Assembly: GCA_910586035.1 (NCBI GenBank)
Contig: CAJUHT010000001.1
Span: 92,806-156,805, forward strand
Source: an uncultured Christensenella sp.
GTDB taxonomy: Bacteria > Bacillota > Clostridia > Christensenellales > Borkfalkiaceae
Direction: 5' to 3'
Length of the DNA stretch: 64,000 bases
The notes beneath the pieces are model-generated. The model was not told where the DNA came from. It searched no databases and saw only the letters and a program-made list of their open reading frames with translations. The position numbers and the translations under genes are program-made. Position 1 is the stretch's first letter. Each line of letters begins with the position of its first letter. Positions 53,256 through 61,377 of this stretch are shown here, one piece after another.

Positions 53256-53849
53256 TTAAATATTTCTTATAAGCCCCACGACCTTGCCCAAAATGGAAAC
53301 CTCGTCAAAAACAAAGTCCTCCATATCGTCGTTTTCGGGGTGCAGAATAAATTTCCCGTCGCGCTTGTAAAAACGCTTTACAGTTGCGCTGTCATCGACA
53401 AGTGCAACCACAATTTCACCGTTTTCGGCAGTTTCCTGCTTTTTCACAATAATTTTATCGCCGCTGAACATTCCAATCTTTATCATAGAATCGCCCTTAA
53501 CGGTAAGCATAAACATATCGTCGTTGCCGAACAGATTGGAGGGAACGGAAAAATAATCTTCGTAATTTTCCTGAGCAAATATAGGCTCGCCCGCAGCAAC
53601 GGTACCTACCAACGGTATCTTTACAGCGTTTTGCTTTATGGACATTGCGCGTCTTTTGTTTTCACCGACTTTGCTCTTTTCGATAAGTCCTCTGTCCGCA
53701 AGCGACTTAATAATGGTAAAACAAGTGGCTGTGGAGGTTATATTGCAACCCTTGCATACGTCCCTGACGGAGGGAGCGTATCCGTTATTTTGCATATAGT
53801 CTTCAATAAATTTCAAAACTTCCAATTCGTCGTATTTCTTTCTGGACAT
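53256..53849 (-). CDS. lexA: LexA repressor
   Basis: SOS response repressor, self-cleaving with RecA. The N-terminal winged helix (about 1-70) and the S24 peptidase domain are present. The cleavage site is Ala86-Gly87 in V-A-A-G-E-P, the catalytic Ser is 121 in G-D-S-M, and Lys158 is in A-T-V-K-R-F. The 197 residues are full length. GAGG lies 9 nt before the ATG. Its promoter carries a LexA-type box, so it is probably autoregulated. Confidence 0.96.
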   Translation of the reverse strand: MSRKKYDELEVLKFIEDYMQNNGYAPSVRDVCKGCNITSTATCFTIIKSLADRGLIEKSKVGENKRRAMSIKQNAVKIPLVGTVAAGEPIFAQENYEDYFSVPSNLFGNDDMFMLTVKGDSMIKIGMFSGDKIIVKKQETAENGEIVVALVDDSATVKRFYKRDGKFILHPENDDMEDFVFDEVSILGKVVGLIRNI

Positions 53850-53875
53850 TTCGGTAACCTCGCTTATTTAACCAT

Positions 53876-53915
53876 ATGATAACACATATTATGCCACAAT
53901 GCAAACGTTTGTTTG
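53876..53915 (-). promoter_or_regulatory. lexA promoter with LexA (SOS) box
   Basis: Minus strand: TTGCAT (53904-53899), 17 nt, TATCAT (53881-53876). CAAACGTTTGTTTG (53902-53915, plus strand) matches the Gram-positive SOS box CGAACRNNNGTTYG at all but one position and overlaps the -35 end, a good place for repression. Confidence 0.65.
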
Positions 53916-53953
53916 AACATAAACGTAAAAATTTTAAATTTTGTAATTATAAT

Positions 53954-53982
53954 TTGACTTTTCAATAAATAAGTATTAAATT
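53954..53982 (+). promoter_or_regulatory. Sigma-A promoter of the small Cys-rich gene
   Basis: TTGACT (53954-53959), 17 nt, TAAATT (53977-53982), about 40 nt beyond the SOS box of divergent lexA. GGTAGGTG at 53988-53995 is the ribosome-binding site. Confidence 0.7.
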
Positions 53983-54000
53983 TAAAGTGGTAGGTGAACT

Positions 54001-54168
54001 ATGGATATTGGTAAAGAGTGCGTTTTATACGACGATAAAATTTGCGACGGGTGCGGAGAGTGTCAAATCTGCGACCTCGACGAAAATAAGATTTGCGATA
54101 ACTGCGGCAAATGTCTGGATATTAAAGACGACGCCGTAATAAAAATCGACGCAATAATAACCGACTAA
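54001..54168 (+). CDS. Small Cys-rich metal-cluster-like protein (55 residues)
   Basis: A short acidic protein with eight Cys: C7, then C15-x2-C18-x2-C21-x2-C24, and C32-x2-C35-x2-C38. The two related halves (I-C-D-G-C-G-E-C and I-C-D-N-C-G-K-C) look like a duplicated motif that could hold zinc or an Fe-S cluster. A consensus promoter and GGTAGGTG ribosome-binding site 5 nt before ATG 54001 support real expression. Its stop is 4 nt from the convergent hflX stop. I recall similar short Cys-rich proteins beside lexA in other Clostridia, but know no function. Confidence 0.8.
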   Translation: MDIGKECVLYDDKICDGCGECQICDLDENKICDNCGKCLDIKDDAVIKIDAIITD

Positions 54169-54172
54169 ACAG

Positions 54173-55390
54173 TCAAAGTTGTCCGATTATAAAGTCTTTG
54201 AACTTTTCCGTAAAAGCCGTTTCAATTTTTACTTCGGCGGATATTCCTTCTTCGTTGTACCCGCGGGAAATTTCCACGGCGTTTTGCCGTACGCGTTCGT
54301 ATTCATTTATTTTTTCAAACGGAATAAACAGTTTAAGTCTTTTGAAGCGCTCTTCAAAGGACTTTTTTATCGCTTCTTTCAACGCAGTTATTCCCGTTCC
54401 GTCCTTTGCTGATATCAAAATACAGTCGGAGGGCAGAGTGGAGGCATCCTCTATTAAATCGCACTTATTTAAAACTTTAATGACTTTGTTGTTGAAACCA
54501 AGCTCTTCAAGCGTTGAAACGGTAGTTTTAAATTGTAAATCGTAATCATCGTTTGCGTCGGCAACAAATAAAGCCAAATCACAGTTGAGCGCAACTTCTA
54601 ACGTCGATTTGAATGCTTCGACTATTTCGTGCGGGAGAGCCTGTATAAACCCGACCGTATCTATTAGAACATAATTTTCACCGTCTATAACGCACTGCCG
54701 CGCGGTGGGGTCGAGAGTAACGAACAAAGCGTTTTGCGCGGTAACGTCAGCGCCTGTAAGCAGATTTAACAGGGTGGACTTGCCCGTATTTGTGTAGCCG
54801 ACCAAAGCCACAGTTTTAACGTTTTCCTTTCTTCTACGACCGCTCTGCAACAGGCGGCGTTTTTTAGTTTCTTTCAGTCTGTTTTCAAGATATTTCAACC
54901 TGTAAGCAATGTGCCGTCTGTCCGTTTCAAGCTGGGTTTCACCTGGTCCGCGCGAACCGATTCCGCCGCCCAAACGCGACAGAGCGGCGCCTTTTCCTTT
55001 AAGGCGGGGATAAATATACTTTAACTGCGCTATTTCCACCTGTATTTTTCCTTCAACCGTTACGGCGTTGCGTGCAAAAATATCCAGGATAAGGGTGGTT
55101 CTGTCTATTACTTTTCTGTCGCCAAGCGCGGCGGAAATATTGAGAGTTTGCGAAGGGGAAAGGTCGCCGTTAAAGAGTATGGTCAGCTCTTCAACGCCTT
55201 CCAAAGTATGCGCAATTTCCGCAAGCTTACCCGAACCTATAAAGGTGGCAGCGTTTATTTCTTTGATGTTCTGGAAGCAGGAGCCAATGTAAACTGCGCC
55301 CGCGCTCTCGATAAGCGCAATCGCTTCGTCGTTCAGACGCTTATAATTGTCTGATAAAATGGGTTGTATAATGTAAATTTTTTCAGTCAT
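54173..55390 (-). CDS. hflX: GTPase HflX
   Basis: Ribosome-associated GTPase that splits stalled or stressed 70S ribosomes. N-terminal HflX domain, a glycine-rich L-S-R-L-G-G-G-I-G-S-R-G-P-G-E-T segment, then G1 G-Y-T-N-T-G-K-S-T (near residue 200), G3 D-T-V-G-F and G4 N-K-C-D. The 405 residues are typical. It lies 9 nt downstream of the recombinase gene and likely shares its transcript. Confidence 0.95.
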   Translation of the reverse strand: MTEKIYIIQPILSDNYKRLNDEAIALIESAGAVYIGSCFQNIKEINAATFIGSGKLAEIAHTLEGVEELTILFNGDLSPSQTLNISAALGDRKVIDRTTLILDIFARNAVTVEGKIQVEIAQLKYIYPRLKGKGAALSRLGGGIGSRGPGETQLETDRRHIAYRLKYLENRLKETKKRRLLQSGRRRKENVKTVALVGYTNTGKSTLLNLLTGADVTAQNALFVTLDPTARQCVIDGENYVLIDTVGFIQALPHEIVEAFKSTLEVALNCDLALFVADANDDYDLQFKTTVSTLEELGFNNKVIKVLNKCDLIEDASTLPSDCILISAKDGTGITALKEAIKKSFEERFKRLKLFIPFEKINEYERVRQNAVEISRGYNEEGISAEVKIETAFTEKFKDFIIGQL

Positions 55391-55399
55391 AAAATGTAA

Positions 55400-56458
55400 T
55401 CAGTCCTCGTCGCGGCGCAACTTTACCTTACCGGCAACGGCGCGGCGCGCGTCCTCGCTTATAGCGGCGTAGTGCTTTCTCGTTGTGTTTACGTCCTTAT
55501 GCCCAAGCACGTCGGCAACTATGTAAATATCGCCCGTTGCCTTATACAGCTGAGTGCCGTAAGTGCTTCTCAGCTTATGCGGAGAAATTTTTTTCAGCGG
55601 CGAAACAATCTTTGCGTACTTTTGTACCAAATTTTCCACAGCACGCACCGTAATACGCGTTTTTTGGGAGGAGAGGAACAGGGCGTCTTCATCGCCGTTT
55701 GGCAAACCGCATTCGGACTTATAATCGAGATATCTTATTAACGCGGCGGCTACGTCGTCGTCAAAGAAAAGTATAGACTTGTTGCCGCCCTTTCGGGTAA
55801 CCAAAAAAGAATTGTTCTTAAAATTCAAATCGGCATTATTTAACCCGACCAACTCGCTTATACGTATGCCCGTGCCCAAAAATAAAATAATTATTGCCGT
55901 ATCGCGCACCTTATTCTTTTCGTGCCAGGCGCGTTGGTGGGGGGAAAGACCGTTTCCGCTCTCCGCAGTGTCTATTATTCCGTAAATTTCGTTGCCGTCA
56001 AGCCTGATTATAGGTTTTTCGTGCAGTTTAGGCGTGGAAACCTTGGCGGAATTGTCTACCGAAATCTGTCCCTTATTAAAAAAATACTTAAACATTGCGC
56101 GCACAGACGATAATTTTCTGGCTTTGGCGCGCTCGTTACAGCTGTGGTTTACTCCGCCGTATTCATAGCGGGAGAGATAGACAAGGAAGTACTCTATATC
56201 ATTATTTGTAATATTCTCTAAATCAAGCAAAGAAATATCTTTTACCGATTTATTTTTGCCGTAGCATTTTTTGCACATAAAATCAAAGAAAATCTTTAAA
56301 TCGTGCGCATAATTCAAACGCGTGAGAGTAGAGGTTACGCTGTCTATTCCCATAAAGTAATCAAGGCAGAAGGGCGGCAAATCTTCCTGCAAAAGCCTGT
56401 CTATTGTTTCAATATTTTTATTGTTTCTCTGTGAGTAGAAGTCGGAAGAGTTTTTCAT
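55400..56458 (-). CDS. Tyrosine recombinase, XerC/XerD-like
   Basis: Site-specific recombinase of 352 residues. N-terminal SAM-like core-binding domain (about 25-130), then a catalytic domain with Arg199 (G-T-G-I-R-I-S-E-L), Lys223, His294-x-x-Arg297, His320 (L-G-H-K) and nucleophile Tyr330 (H-Y-A-A-I): a full set. No phage or island genes surround it, and it sits in a housekeeping setting beside hflX and lexA, so a chromosomal Xer role at dif is more likely than a phage integrase. Longer than XerC/D by about 50 residues. It has its own leaderless-type promoter. Confidence 0.88.
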   Translation of the reverse strand: MKNSSDFYSQRNNKNIETIDRLLQEDLPPFCLDYFMGIDSVTSTLTRLNYAHDLKIFFDFMCKKCYGKNKSVKDISLLDLENITNNDIEYFLVYLSRYEYGGVNHSCNERAKARKLSSVRAMFKYFFNKGQISVDNSAKVSTPKLHEKPIIRLDGNEIYGIIDTAESGNGLSPHQRAWHEKNKVRDTAIIILFLGTGIRISELVGLNNADLNFKNNSFLVTRKGGNKSILFFDDDVAAALIRYLDYKSECGLPNGDEDALFLSSQKTRITVRAVENLVQKYAKIVSPLKKISPHKLRSTYGTQLYKATGDIYIVADVLGHKDVNTTRKHYAAISEDARRAVAGKVKLRRDED

Positions 56459-56464
56459 ATTTAA

Positions 56465-56493
56465 AGTTTAACATTCATTTTACGCAAAGTCAA
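56465..56493 (-). promoter_or_regulatory. Sigma-A promoter of the recombinase gene with direct repeats, leaderless layout
   Basis: Minus strand TTGACT (56493-56488), 17 nt, TAAACT (56470-56465), then 6 nt to ATG 56458. The word TGCGTAAAAT occurs twice (56486-56477 and 56509-56500), once in the spacer and once upstream of the -35, 23 nt apart. This may be a regulator-binding site. Confidence 0.65.
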
Positions 56494-56969
56494 ATAAATA
56501 TTTTACGCATAGAGAGAGTAAAAAAGTGCATACAAGAAAGCAAAGAAAAGCACAAAGAAAAACAAAAAAGCAATAAGCGACGTGGAACTACCCGCAACAT
56601 TGCCGTTGTTTGTAATTATTTTATGCAAAATGAAAGGATGTCAATAGGTAAAAACAAAAAATAATAAGAGCAGTCCAACCTATAAAAAGAGTCAATCTGG
56701 GAATATTGAAATAATAGACGAAGAGCCGCCACAAAGTGAGATGGACGGCTAAAAATGCGAAAAATAGAGGATATAAAAGACTTCGTAAAACACAGCTTTT
56801 ACGAAGTCTTTGGGGCATTTTTAAGCAGAACGGACAGAAGTTAAATCTTTTTAATAAGTTTAAACACAAAAAAGTATTTTATAAGGAACTAATTTATCCA
56901 AGTTAAAAAATCGATTTAAACATAAAATTTGCTCTAAAATTACTATGCGTAACATAAAACGCTTTAAAA
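56494..56969. other. A+T-rich gene-free segment between the recombinase and the his operon, with inverted end repeats
   Basis: About 475 nt without a credible gene; the short open frames on both strands have no ribosome-binding sites and run through hairpins. A purine-rich stretch (56511-56575) is followed by mixed sequence. The word ATTTTACGCATAG (56500-56512) returns inverted at 56943-56955 as CTATGCGTAACAT, 12 of 13 matching. It contains the his terminator. Confidence 0.5.
56776..56811 (-). terminator. Terminator downstream of the his operon
   Basis: Perfect 15-bp stem AAAGACTTCGTAAAA (56776-56790) with TTTTACGAAGTCTTT (56797-56811), 6-nt loop. On the minus strand it ends in CTTTTATAT. 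It lies about 160 nt beyond the hisIE stop. Confidence 0.75.
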
Positions 56970-57617
56970 TCAGCGCATTTTCTGCTGTTTAACTTTATAA
57001 TCGATTATATGACGCTTAGAAAGTTCCTGCAAAATATCTTTCGGCTCGATTTGCATTTCAGCCATTAAAACCATAACGTGATATGCAAGGTCGGCAATTT
57101 CATAAATAGTTTCTGCTTTTTCGGCGCCTTTTGCGGCAACAATAACTTCGGTAGATTCTTCGCCGATTTTTTTCAAAATTTTATCAATTCCCTGTTCAAA
57201 CAAATACGTTGTATACGAGCCCTGCGGCTTTTCGGTTTTTCTTGCCTGCAATAATTCATACAGACAATCAAAAGAAAATTCAGGCAAATTTTCGCTTTTA
57301 TAAACGTAATTATTAAAACAACTGTCAGTTCCCGTATGGCACGCAGGACCGTTTTTTACAACTTCCACAGTCAAAGCGTCGTAATCGCAATCGGCAATAA
57401 TGGAAACGATTTGCTGATAATTCCCGCTTGTTTCGCCCTTTCTCCAAAGGCAATTTCTACTGCGCGACCAAAAGCACGTTCTGCCCTCGCTAATGCTGAT
57501 TTGCAAGCTTTCAGCATTCATATAGGCAACCGTAAGAACCTTTTTGCTGTAAAAATCAGTAATTACAGCGGGAATTAAACCGTTTTTATCAAATTTTAAT
57601 TTATCAATTTCTATCAC
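56970..57617 (-). CDS. hisIE: Phosphoribosyl-AMP cyclohydrolase / phosphoribosyl-ATP pyrophosphatase HisIE
   Basis: Bifunctional enzyme for steps 2 and 3 of histidine synthesis. HisI covers residues 1-~110 with the metal sites in S-R-S-R-N-C-L-W-R-K-G-E-T-S-G and D-C-D-Y-D-A, and the C-H-T-G motif. HisE covers ~115-215 with the MazG-like helices (G-E-E-S-T-E-V-I-V-A-A-K). 215 residues, standard. Last gene of the operon, overlapping hisF by 4 nt. Confidence 0.96.
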   Translation of the reverse strand: MIEIDKLKFDKNGLIPAVITDFYSKKVLTVAYMNAESLQISISEGRTCFWSRSRNCLWRKGETSGNYQQIVSIIADCDYDALTVEVVKNGPACHTGTDSCFNNYVYKSENLPEFSFDCLYELLQARKTEKPQGSYTTYLFEQGIDKILKKIGEESTEVIVAAKGAEKAETIYEIADLAYHVMVLMAEMQIEPKDILQELSKRHIIDYKVKQQKMR

Positions 57618-58393
57618 ATTCTCACCTCAATTTTGTTGTTTTTTAACTCGTTTTTTAGTTCTTTTATTGAAAATTCGTTAAAATGAAACACGGAAGCCCC
57701 TAAACCGGCATCAACGTTGGTATTTTTGAACAGAGTAACAAAATCGCTTATACTGCCTGCACCGCCGCTTGCAACCACAGGGATATTAACCGCCTTGCAA
57801 ATTAAATTTAAAAGCGGCAAATCAAAGCCGCGCTTTACGCCGTCGGTATCTATGCTGTTTACCACAATTTCACCAGCGCCGCTATCCTGAGCAAATTTAG
57901 CCCATTCAACCGCGTCAATTTCCGTCTGATTTCTGCCGCCCTTTGTAAAAATTTTATATCCGTTGTCCGTAAGTTTAACGTCCATAGATAGCACAACGCA
58001 CTGGTTGCCGTACAATTTTGCCGCTTGCGATATAATCAAAGGATTGGCTACCGCGCCGCTGTTTATACTTACTTTATCCGCGCCGCACTTTAAAACGCGG
58101 TCAAAGTCATCTAAATTATTTATTCCGCCGCCAACCGTCAACGGAATAAAAACGTTTGCCGCAACTTCCTCCAAAACGTTACAAAAAAGCGCTCTGCCGT
58201 CCGAACTCGCTGTAATATCGTAAAAAACTAGCTCGTCGGCTCCGTTTTCCGAATAGAACGCCGCCAACTTCGCAGGCTCGTCTATGTCTATAAGATTTTC
58301 AAACTTTTTACCCTTAACCACACGCCCGTTTCTTACGTCAAGACAGGGTATTATTCTCTTAGCCAACATTTTTTCAATCTCCGCAAACTTCAA
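57614..58393 (-). CDS. hisF: Imidazole glycerol phosphate synthase subunit HisF
   Basis: Cyclase subunit forming IGP and AICAR from PRFAR with ammonia from HisH. TIM barrel with I-I-P-C-L-D-V-R-N-G-R-V-V-K-G (catalytic Asp near residue 18), T-V-G-G-G-I and D-G-x-K-x-G-F-D. 259 residues. Overlaps hisA by 20 nt. Confidence 0.97.
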   Translation of the reverse strand: MKFAEIEKMLAKRIIPCLDVRNGRVVKGKKFENLIDIDEPAKLAAFYSENGADELVFYDITASSDGRALFCNVLEEVAANVFIPLTVGGGINNLDDFDRVLKCGADKVSINSGAVANPLIISQAAKLYGNQCVVLSMDVKLTDNGYKIFTKGGRNQTEIDAVEWAKFAQDSGAGEIVVNSIDTDGVKRGFDLPLLNLICKAVNIPVVASGGAGSISDFVTLFKNTNVDAGLGASVFHFNEFSIKELKNELKNNKIEVRM

Positions 58394-59090
58394 TTGCGCG
58401 TTTTAAATCAATTTTCTGCTCGTATAGGGCTTTGCCCAATATTGCGCCGTAAATCCCCATATTTTTAAGTTTTGCCAGCTCTGCAACGTCAAAAATGCCG
58501 CCGGAAGCTGTTATATTAGGATATTCTGTCTGACATAGTACTTCGTAAACTTGCAAATTTGTACCGTTGAGCATTCCGTCTTTACTTATATCAGTGTAAA
58601 TTACGCGCTGTACGCTAATTTCTTTTAATTTTTTGCAAAATTTTAAAGAGTTTATTTCGGTTACTTCCAGCCAACCGTTTACCGCAACCTTTTCATCCGC
58701 CGCGTCAACACCCACCACAATCGCATTGTTGTACTTGGCTACTGCCTTTATTAAAAAATCGAAGTCCTTAATTGCAACCGTACCTAAAATTACGTTCTTT
58801 GCTCCGCAGTCAAGGTATTTTTGTATTTGCGCAAAATTTCTTATTCCGCCGCCGACCTCTACGTTCAAATCGCATTTTGAAACAATCTCTTCAATAACTT
58901 TCGCATTGTCGGCGTTTCCGCTCTTGGCGCCGTCCAAATCTACAATGTGTAGATATTTTGCGCCTTGTTCACGGAATTTGAGTGCCGTTTCAAGCGGGGA
59001 AAGCGCGTAATACTTTACATTGTTATAGTCCCCTTTACTCAAACGCACAACTTTACCGTCAATTATATCTATGGCGGGAAAAATTTTCAT
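58374..59090 (-). CDS. hisA: ProFAR isomerase HisA
   Basis: Isomerises ProFAR to PRFAR (step 4). TIM barrel with P-A-I-D-I-I-D-G-K-V-V-R-L (catalytic Asp near residue 8), V-G-G-G-I-R and the second Asp in Y-T-D-I-S-K-D-G. 238 residues, full length. AGGTG precedes the ATG; 12 nt behind hisH. Confidence 0.97.
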   Translation of the reverse strand: MKIFPAIDIIDGKVVRLSKGDYNNVKYYALSPLETALKFREQGAKYLHIVDLDGAKSGNADNAKVIEEIVSKCDLNVEVGGGIRNFAQIQKYLDCGAKNVILGTVAIKDFDFLIKAVAKYNNAIVVGVDAADEKVAVNGWLEVTEINSLKFCKKLKEISVQRVIYTDISKDGMLNGTNLQVYEVLCQTEYPNITASGGIFDVAELAKLKNMGIYGAILGKALYEQKIDLKRAIEVCGD

Positions 59091-59102
59091 AAAATCACCT
59101 TT

Positions 59103-59705
59103 CTACAAATTTGCAAACGCCTTCAATATCTTTAAGCCGCTTTCACCGCTCTTTTCCGGGTGAAACTGCACGCCGTAAACGTTGCCCTTTCTTACCGCGG
59201 CGGTAACTTCAATTCCGTAGTCGGTCGTTGCCGACACGTTATTTTTACAGTTGGCGAAATAAGAATGTACAAAATAAACCGCTTCGCCCTGTTTAGTATT
59301 TTTAAATATCGGGTTATCGTCCTGAATTTTTAAACCGTTCCAACCCATATGCGGCACTTTTAAGTTGCCTACGTAATCTTTAAGCGGTAAAATATATCCT
59401 TTTATCAGTCCCAATCCGTCGTGAACGCCGTATTCGTAACTCTTTTCAAACAGCAACTGCATCCCCAAACAAATTCCAAGCAACGGCTTTCCTTTCTCGC
59501 ATTGCCCTATTAAAAAATTGTCTAATCCGTTCTTTTTCAGCTTGCAAATAGCGTCGCCGAACGCTCCGACGCCCGGAAGAATTATTTTATCGGCGGCATC
59601 AATAATTTCGCAATCAGCAGTTACAACGCTTTGCGCACCTATCTTTTTTAGAGAGCCGACAAGGGAAAACAAATTCCCTACGCCGTAATCTATTATGGCA
59701 ATCAT
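59103..59705 (-). CDS. hisH: Imidazole glycerol phosphate synthase subunit HisH
   Basis: Glutaminase subunit supplying ammonia to HisF. Class I amidotransferase with the nucleophile Cys in G-I-C-L-G-M-Q and the His-Glu pair in Q-F-H-P-E-K-S. I chose ATG 59705 (M-I-A-I-I-D-Y-G), which overlaps the hisB stop (TAATG); the longer open frame upstream lies inside hisB. 200 residues. Confidence 0.96.
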   Translation of the reverse strand: MIAIIDYGVGNLFSLVGSLKKIGAQSVVTADCEIIDAADKIILPGVGAFGDAICKLKKNGLDNFLIGQCEKGKPLLGICLGMQLLFEKSYEYGVHDGLGLIKGYILPLKDYVGNLKVPHMGWNGLKIQDDNPIFKNTKQGEAVYFVHSYFANCKNNVSATTDYGIEVTAAVRKGNVYGVQFHPEKSGESGLKILKAFANL

Positions 59706-60316
59706 TACAGTATTCCTTTGCTCGAAGGTATAGCATTGCCCGTTACGGCTACCGCCGTCTTTAATGCGCGGGCAACAGCTTTGAAAGCGCATTCTATTAT
59801 GTGATGCGTGTTTTTGCCGTAAAGTTGTACGATATGCAATGTTATTTTCGCTTCCCTTACGAACGACAGAAAAAACTCCTCTATAAGTTCGGTATCGAAT
59901 AAGCCGACGGCTTTTTGCTTTTCAACAGCGTCGCCGTCGTATACTTTTGCGCTCGGTATGTTTAATTGATAGTTTAAAACGCCCCTTCCGCTTATATCTA
60001 CGGCGCACAGTATCAAACTTTCGTCCATTGGAATAACGACGTCGGCGTATCTGTTTATTCCGCGCTTGTCGCCAATCGCTTTTGAAAACGCCTGACCGAG
60101 AACAATACCAACGTCCTCCACGGTATGGTGAAAATCAACCTGCGTATCGCCCTTGCATTTAACTTCGAGCCCGAAACCGCTGTGCGCGCCGAACAGCTCC
60201 AACATATGGTTGAAAAATCCGCAATCGGTTTCTACTGTATAGTCGCCCCCGTCAAGGTCAAGCGTTAAAGAAATATTGGTTTCTTTGGTTTTTCTTTCTA
60301 TTTCGGCACGCCTCAT
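59705..60316 (-). CDS. hisB: Imidazoleglycerol-phosphate dehydratase HisB
   Basis: Dehydrates IGP to imidazole acetol phosphate (step 6). Monofunctional form of 203 residues, without the phosphatase domain of enterobacterial HisB. The duplicated metal-binding motifs are visible: F-N-H-M-L and D-F-H-H-T-V-E-D in the first half, and H-I-V-Q...N-T-H-H-I-I-E in the second. Overlaps hisC by 4 nt. Confidence 0.97.
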   Translation of the reverse strand: MRRAEIERKTKETNISLTLDLDGGDYTVETDCGFFNHMLELFGAHSGFGLEVKCKGDTQVDFHHTVEDVGIVLGQAFSKAIGDKRGINRYADVVIPMDESLILCAVDISGRGVLNYQLNIPSAKVYDGDAVEKQKAVGLFDTELIEEFFLSFVREAKITLHIVQLYGKNTHHIIECAFKAVARALKTAVAVTGNAIPSSKGIL

Positions 60317-61377
60317 TTTGCATTTTCCTTTAAAATTTCAGTTATTTTTTTTAGCAATACTTCAATCTCTTCGTCAGTTCCAACTGTAATTCGCACAAAA
60401 TTTTTTATCCTTTCGTCGGTGAAATGCCTTACCAGAACGCCATTTTCCTTCAACTTTAAATAAAGTTCTTCGCCTTCGATTGCTTGGTGCTTAGCAAGGA
60501 TAAAGTTTGCCGCGGACGGCAGAACATAAAATCCTGTTTCTTCGAGTTTTTTTGTAAGATACCGCCGCGTATTTTTTATTTTATTTAAAGAAACTTTAAA
60601 ATACCCGTCGTCCCTAATCGCCTCCGCCGCCAAGGCTGCCGAAACGCTGTTTACGTTGTAAGGATGAAACGAATTTTTTACTTTTTTTAAGTCGGCTATC
60701 AAATTGCCGTTTGCGATTACGTAGCCCACCCTTGCGCCCGCTAACGAACGCGATTTTGAAAAAGTATTGACTACAATCAAATTATCGTATTTTTTAGTAA
60801 GTTCTATTGCGTTGTAACTTCCGAAGTCCGCATACGCCTGGTCTAAAATTACTATGTTATGTAAATTGCTCGAAATAATCTTTTCTATATTGTCTTTGCC
60901 GAGCTCGATGCCCGTCTGCGCGTTAGGGTTGGCCAGCACAACTGTTCTTTCCGCTTTGAAAAACTCATTTATATCAACGGTAAAATCTTCTTTAAGCGGA
61001 ATTTGCTTTACGTTGCACCCGAAAAGGTTTGCAATTACCCCGTAAAAACCGTAAGTTACGTCGGGAAAGCATACCCCGCAACCGCCATAGGCAAAAAATG
61101 CAAAAGCCAGAGCTTCGTCCGAGCCGTTTGTTACTAAAACGTTTTCCTCGCCCACGCCGTAGTAATCGGCGATGGTTTTGGTCAACTCCAAGCTTTCGGG
61201 GTCGCTGTATCTGTTTAAATTATAAAGCAAATTCCCCTCAACTCTCTTTACCGCCGCAATGCTTGTAAAGTACGGATTTTCATTGGTATTCAATTTTATA
61301 AAACTTTTACCCTTGGGCTGTTCGCCCGGCACATAAGGCGAAAGGCAGTTTATTAAATTGCTTGCAAACCTGCTCAT
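60313..61377 (-). CDS. hisC: Histidinol-phosphate aminotransferase HisC
   Basis: PLP fold-type I aminotransferase (step 7). It shows L-N-T-N-E-N-P-Y near the N-terminus, N-P-N-A-Q-T-G, D-Q-A-Y-A-D-F, and the Schiff-base Lys in T-F-S-K-S-R-S-L-A-G-A-R-V-G-Y. 354 residues. Overlaps hisD by 4 nt. The N-A-Q-T-G departs slightly from the usual N-P-N-N-P-T-G. Confidence 0.96.
   Translation of the reverse strand: MSRFASNLINCLSPYVPGEQPKGKSFIKLNTNENPYFTSIAAVKRVEGNLLYNLNRYSDPESLELTKTIADYYGVGEENVLVTNGSDEALAFAFFAYGGCGVCFPDVTYGFYGVIANLFGCNVKQIPLKEDFTVDINEFFKAERTVVLANPNAQTGIELGKDNIEKIISSNLHNIVILDQAYADFGSYNAIELTKKYDNLIVVNTFSKSRSLAGARVGYVIANGNLIADLKKVKNSFHPYNVNSVSAALAAEAIRDDGYFKVSLNKIKNTRRYLTKKLEETGFYVLPSAANFILAKHQAIEGEELYLKLKENGVLVRHFTDERIKNFVRITVGTDEEIEVLLKKITEILKENAK

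Noticed and set aside
55400..56458. The tyrosine recombinase as a phage or island integrase
   Set aside because: There are no att-like tRNA targets, phage genes or cargo nearby, and the neighbours lexA and hflX are housekeeping genes; a Xer-type role is simpler.
56621..56869. An 82-codon minus-strand open frame in the recombinase-his gap
   Set aside because: It runs through the 15-bp his terminator hairpin and has no ribosome-binding site.
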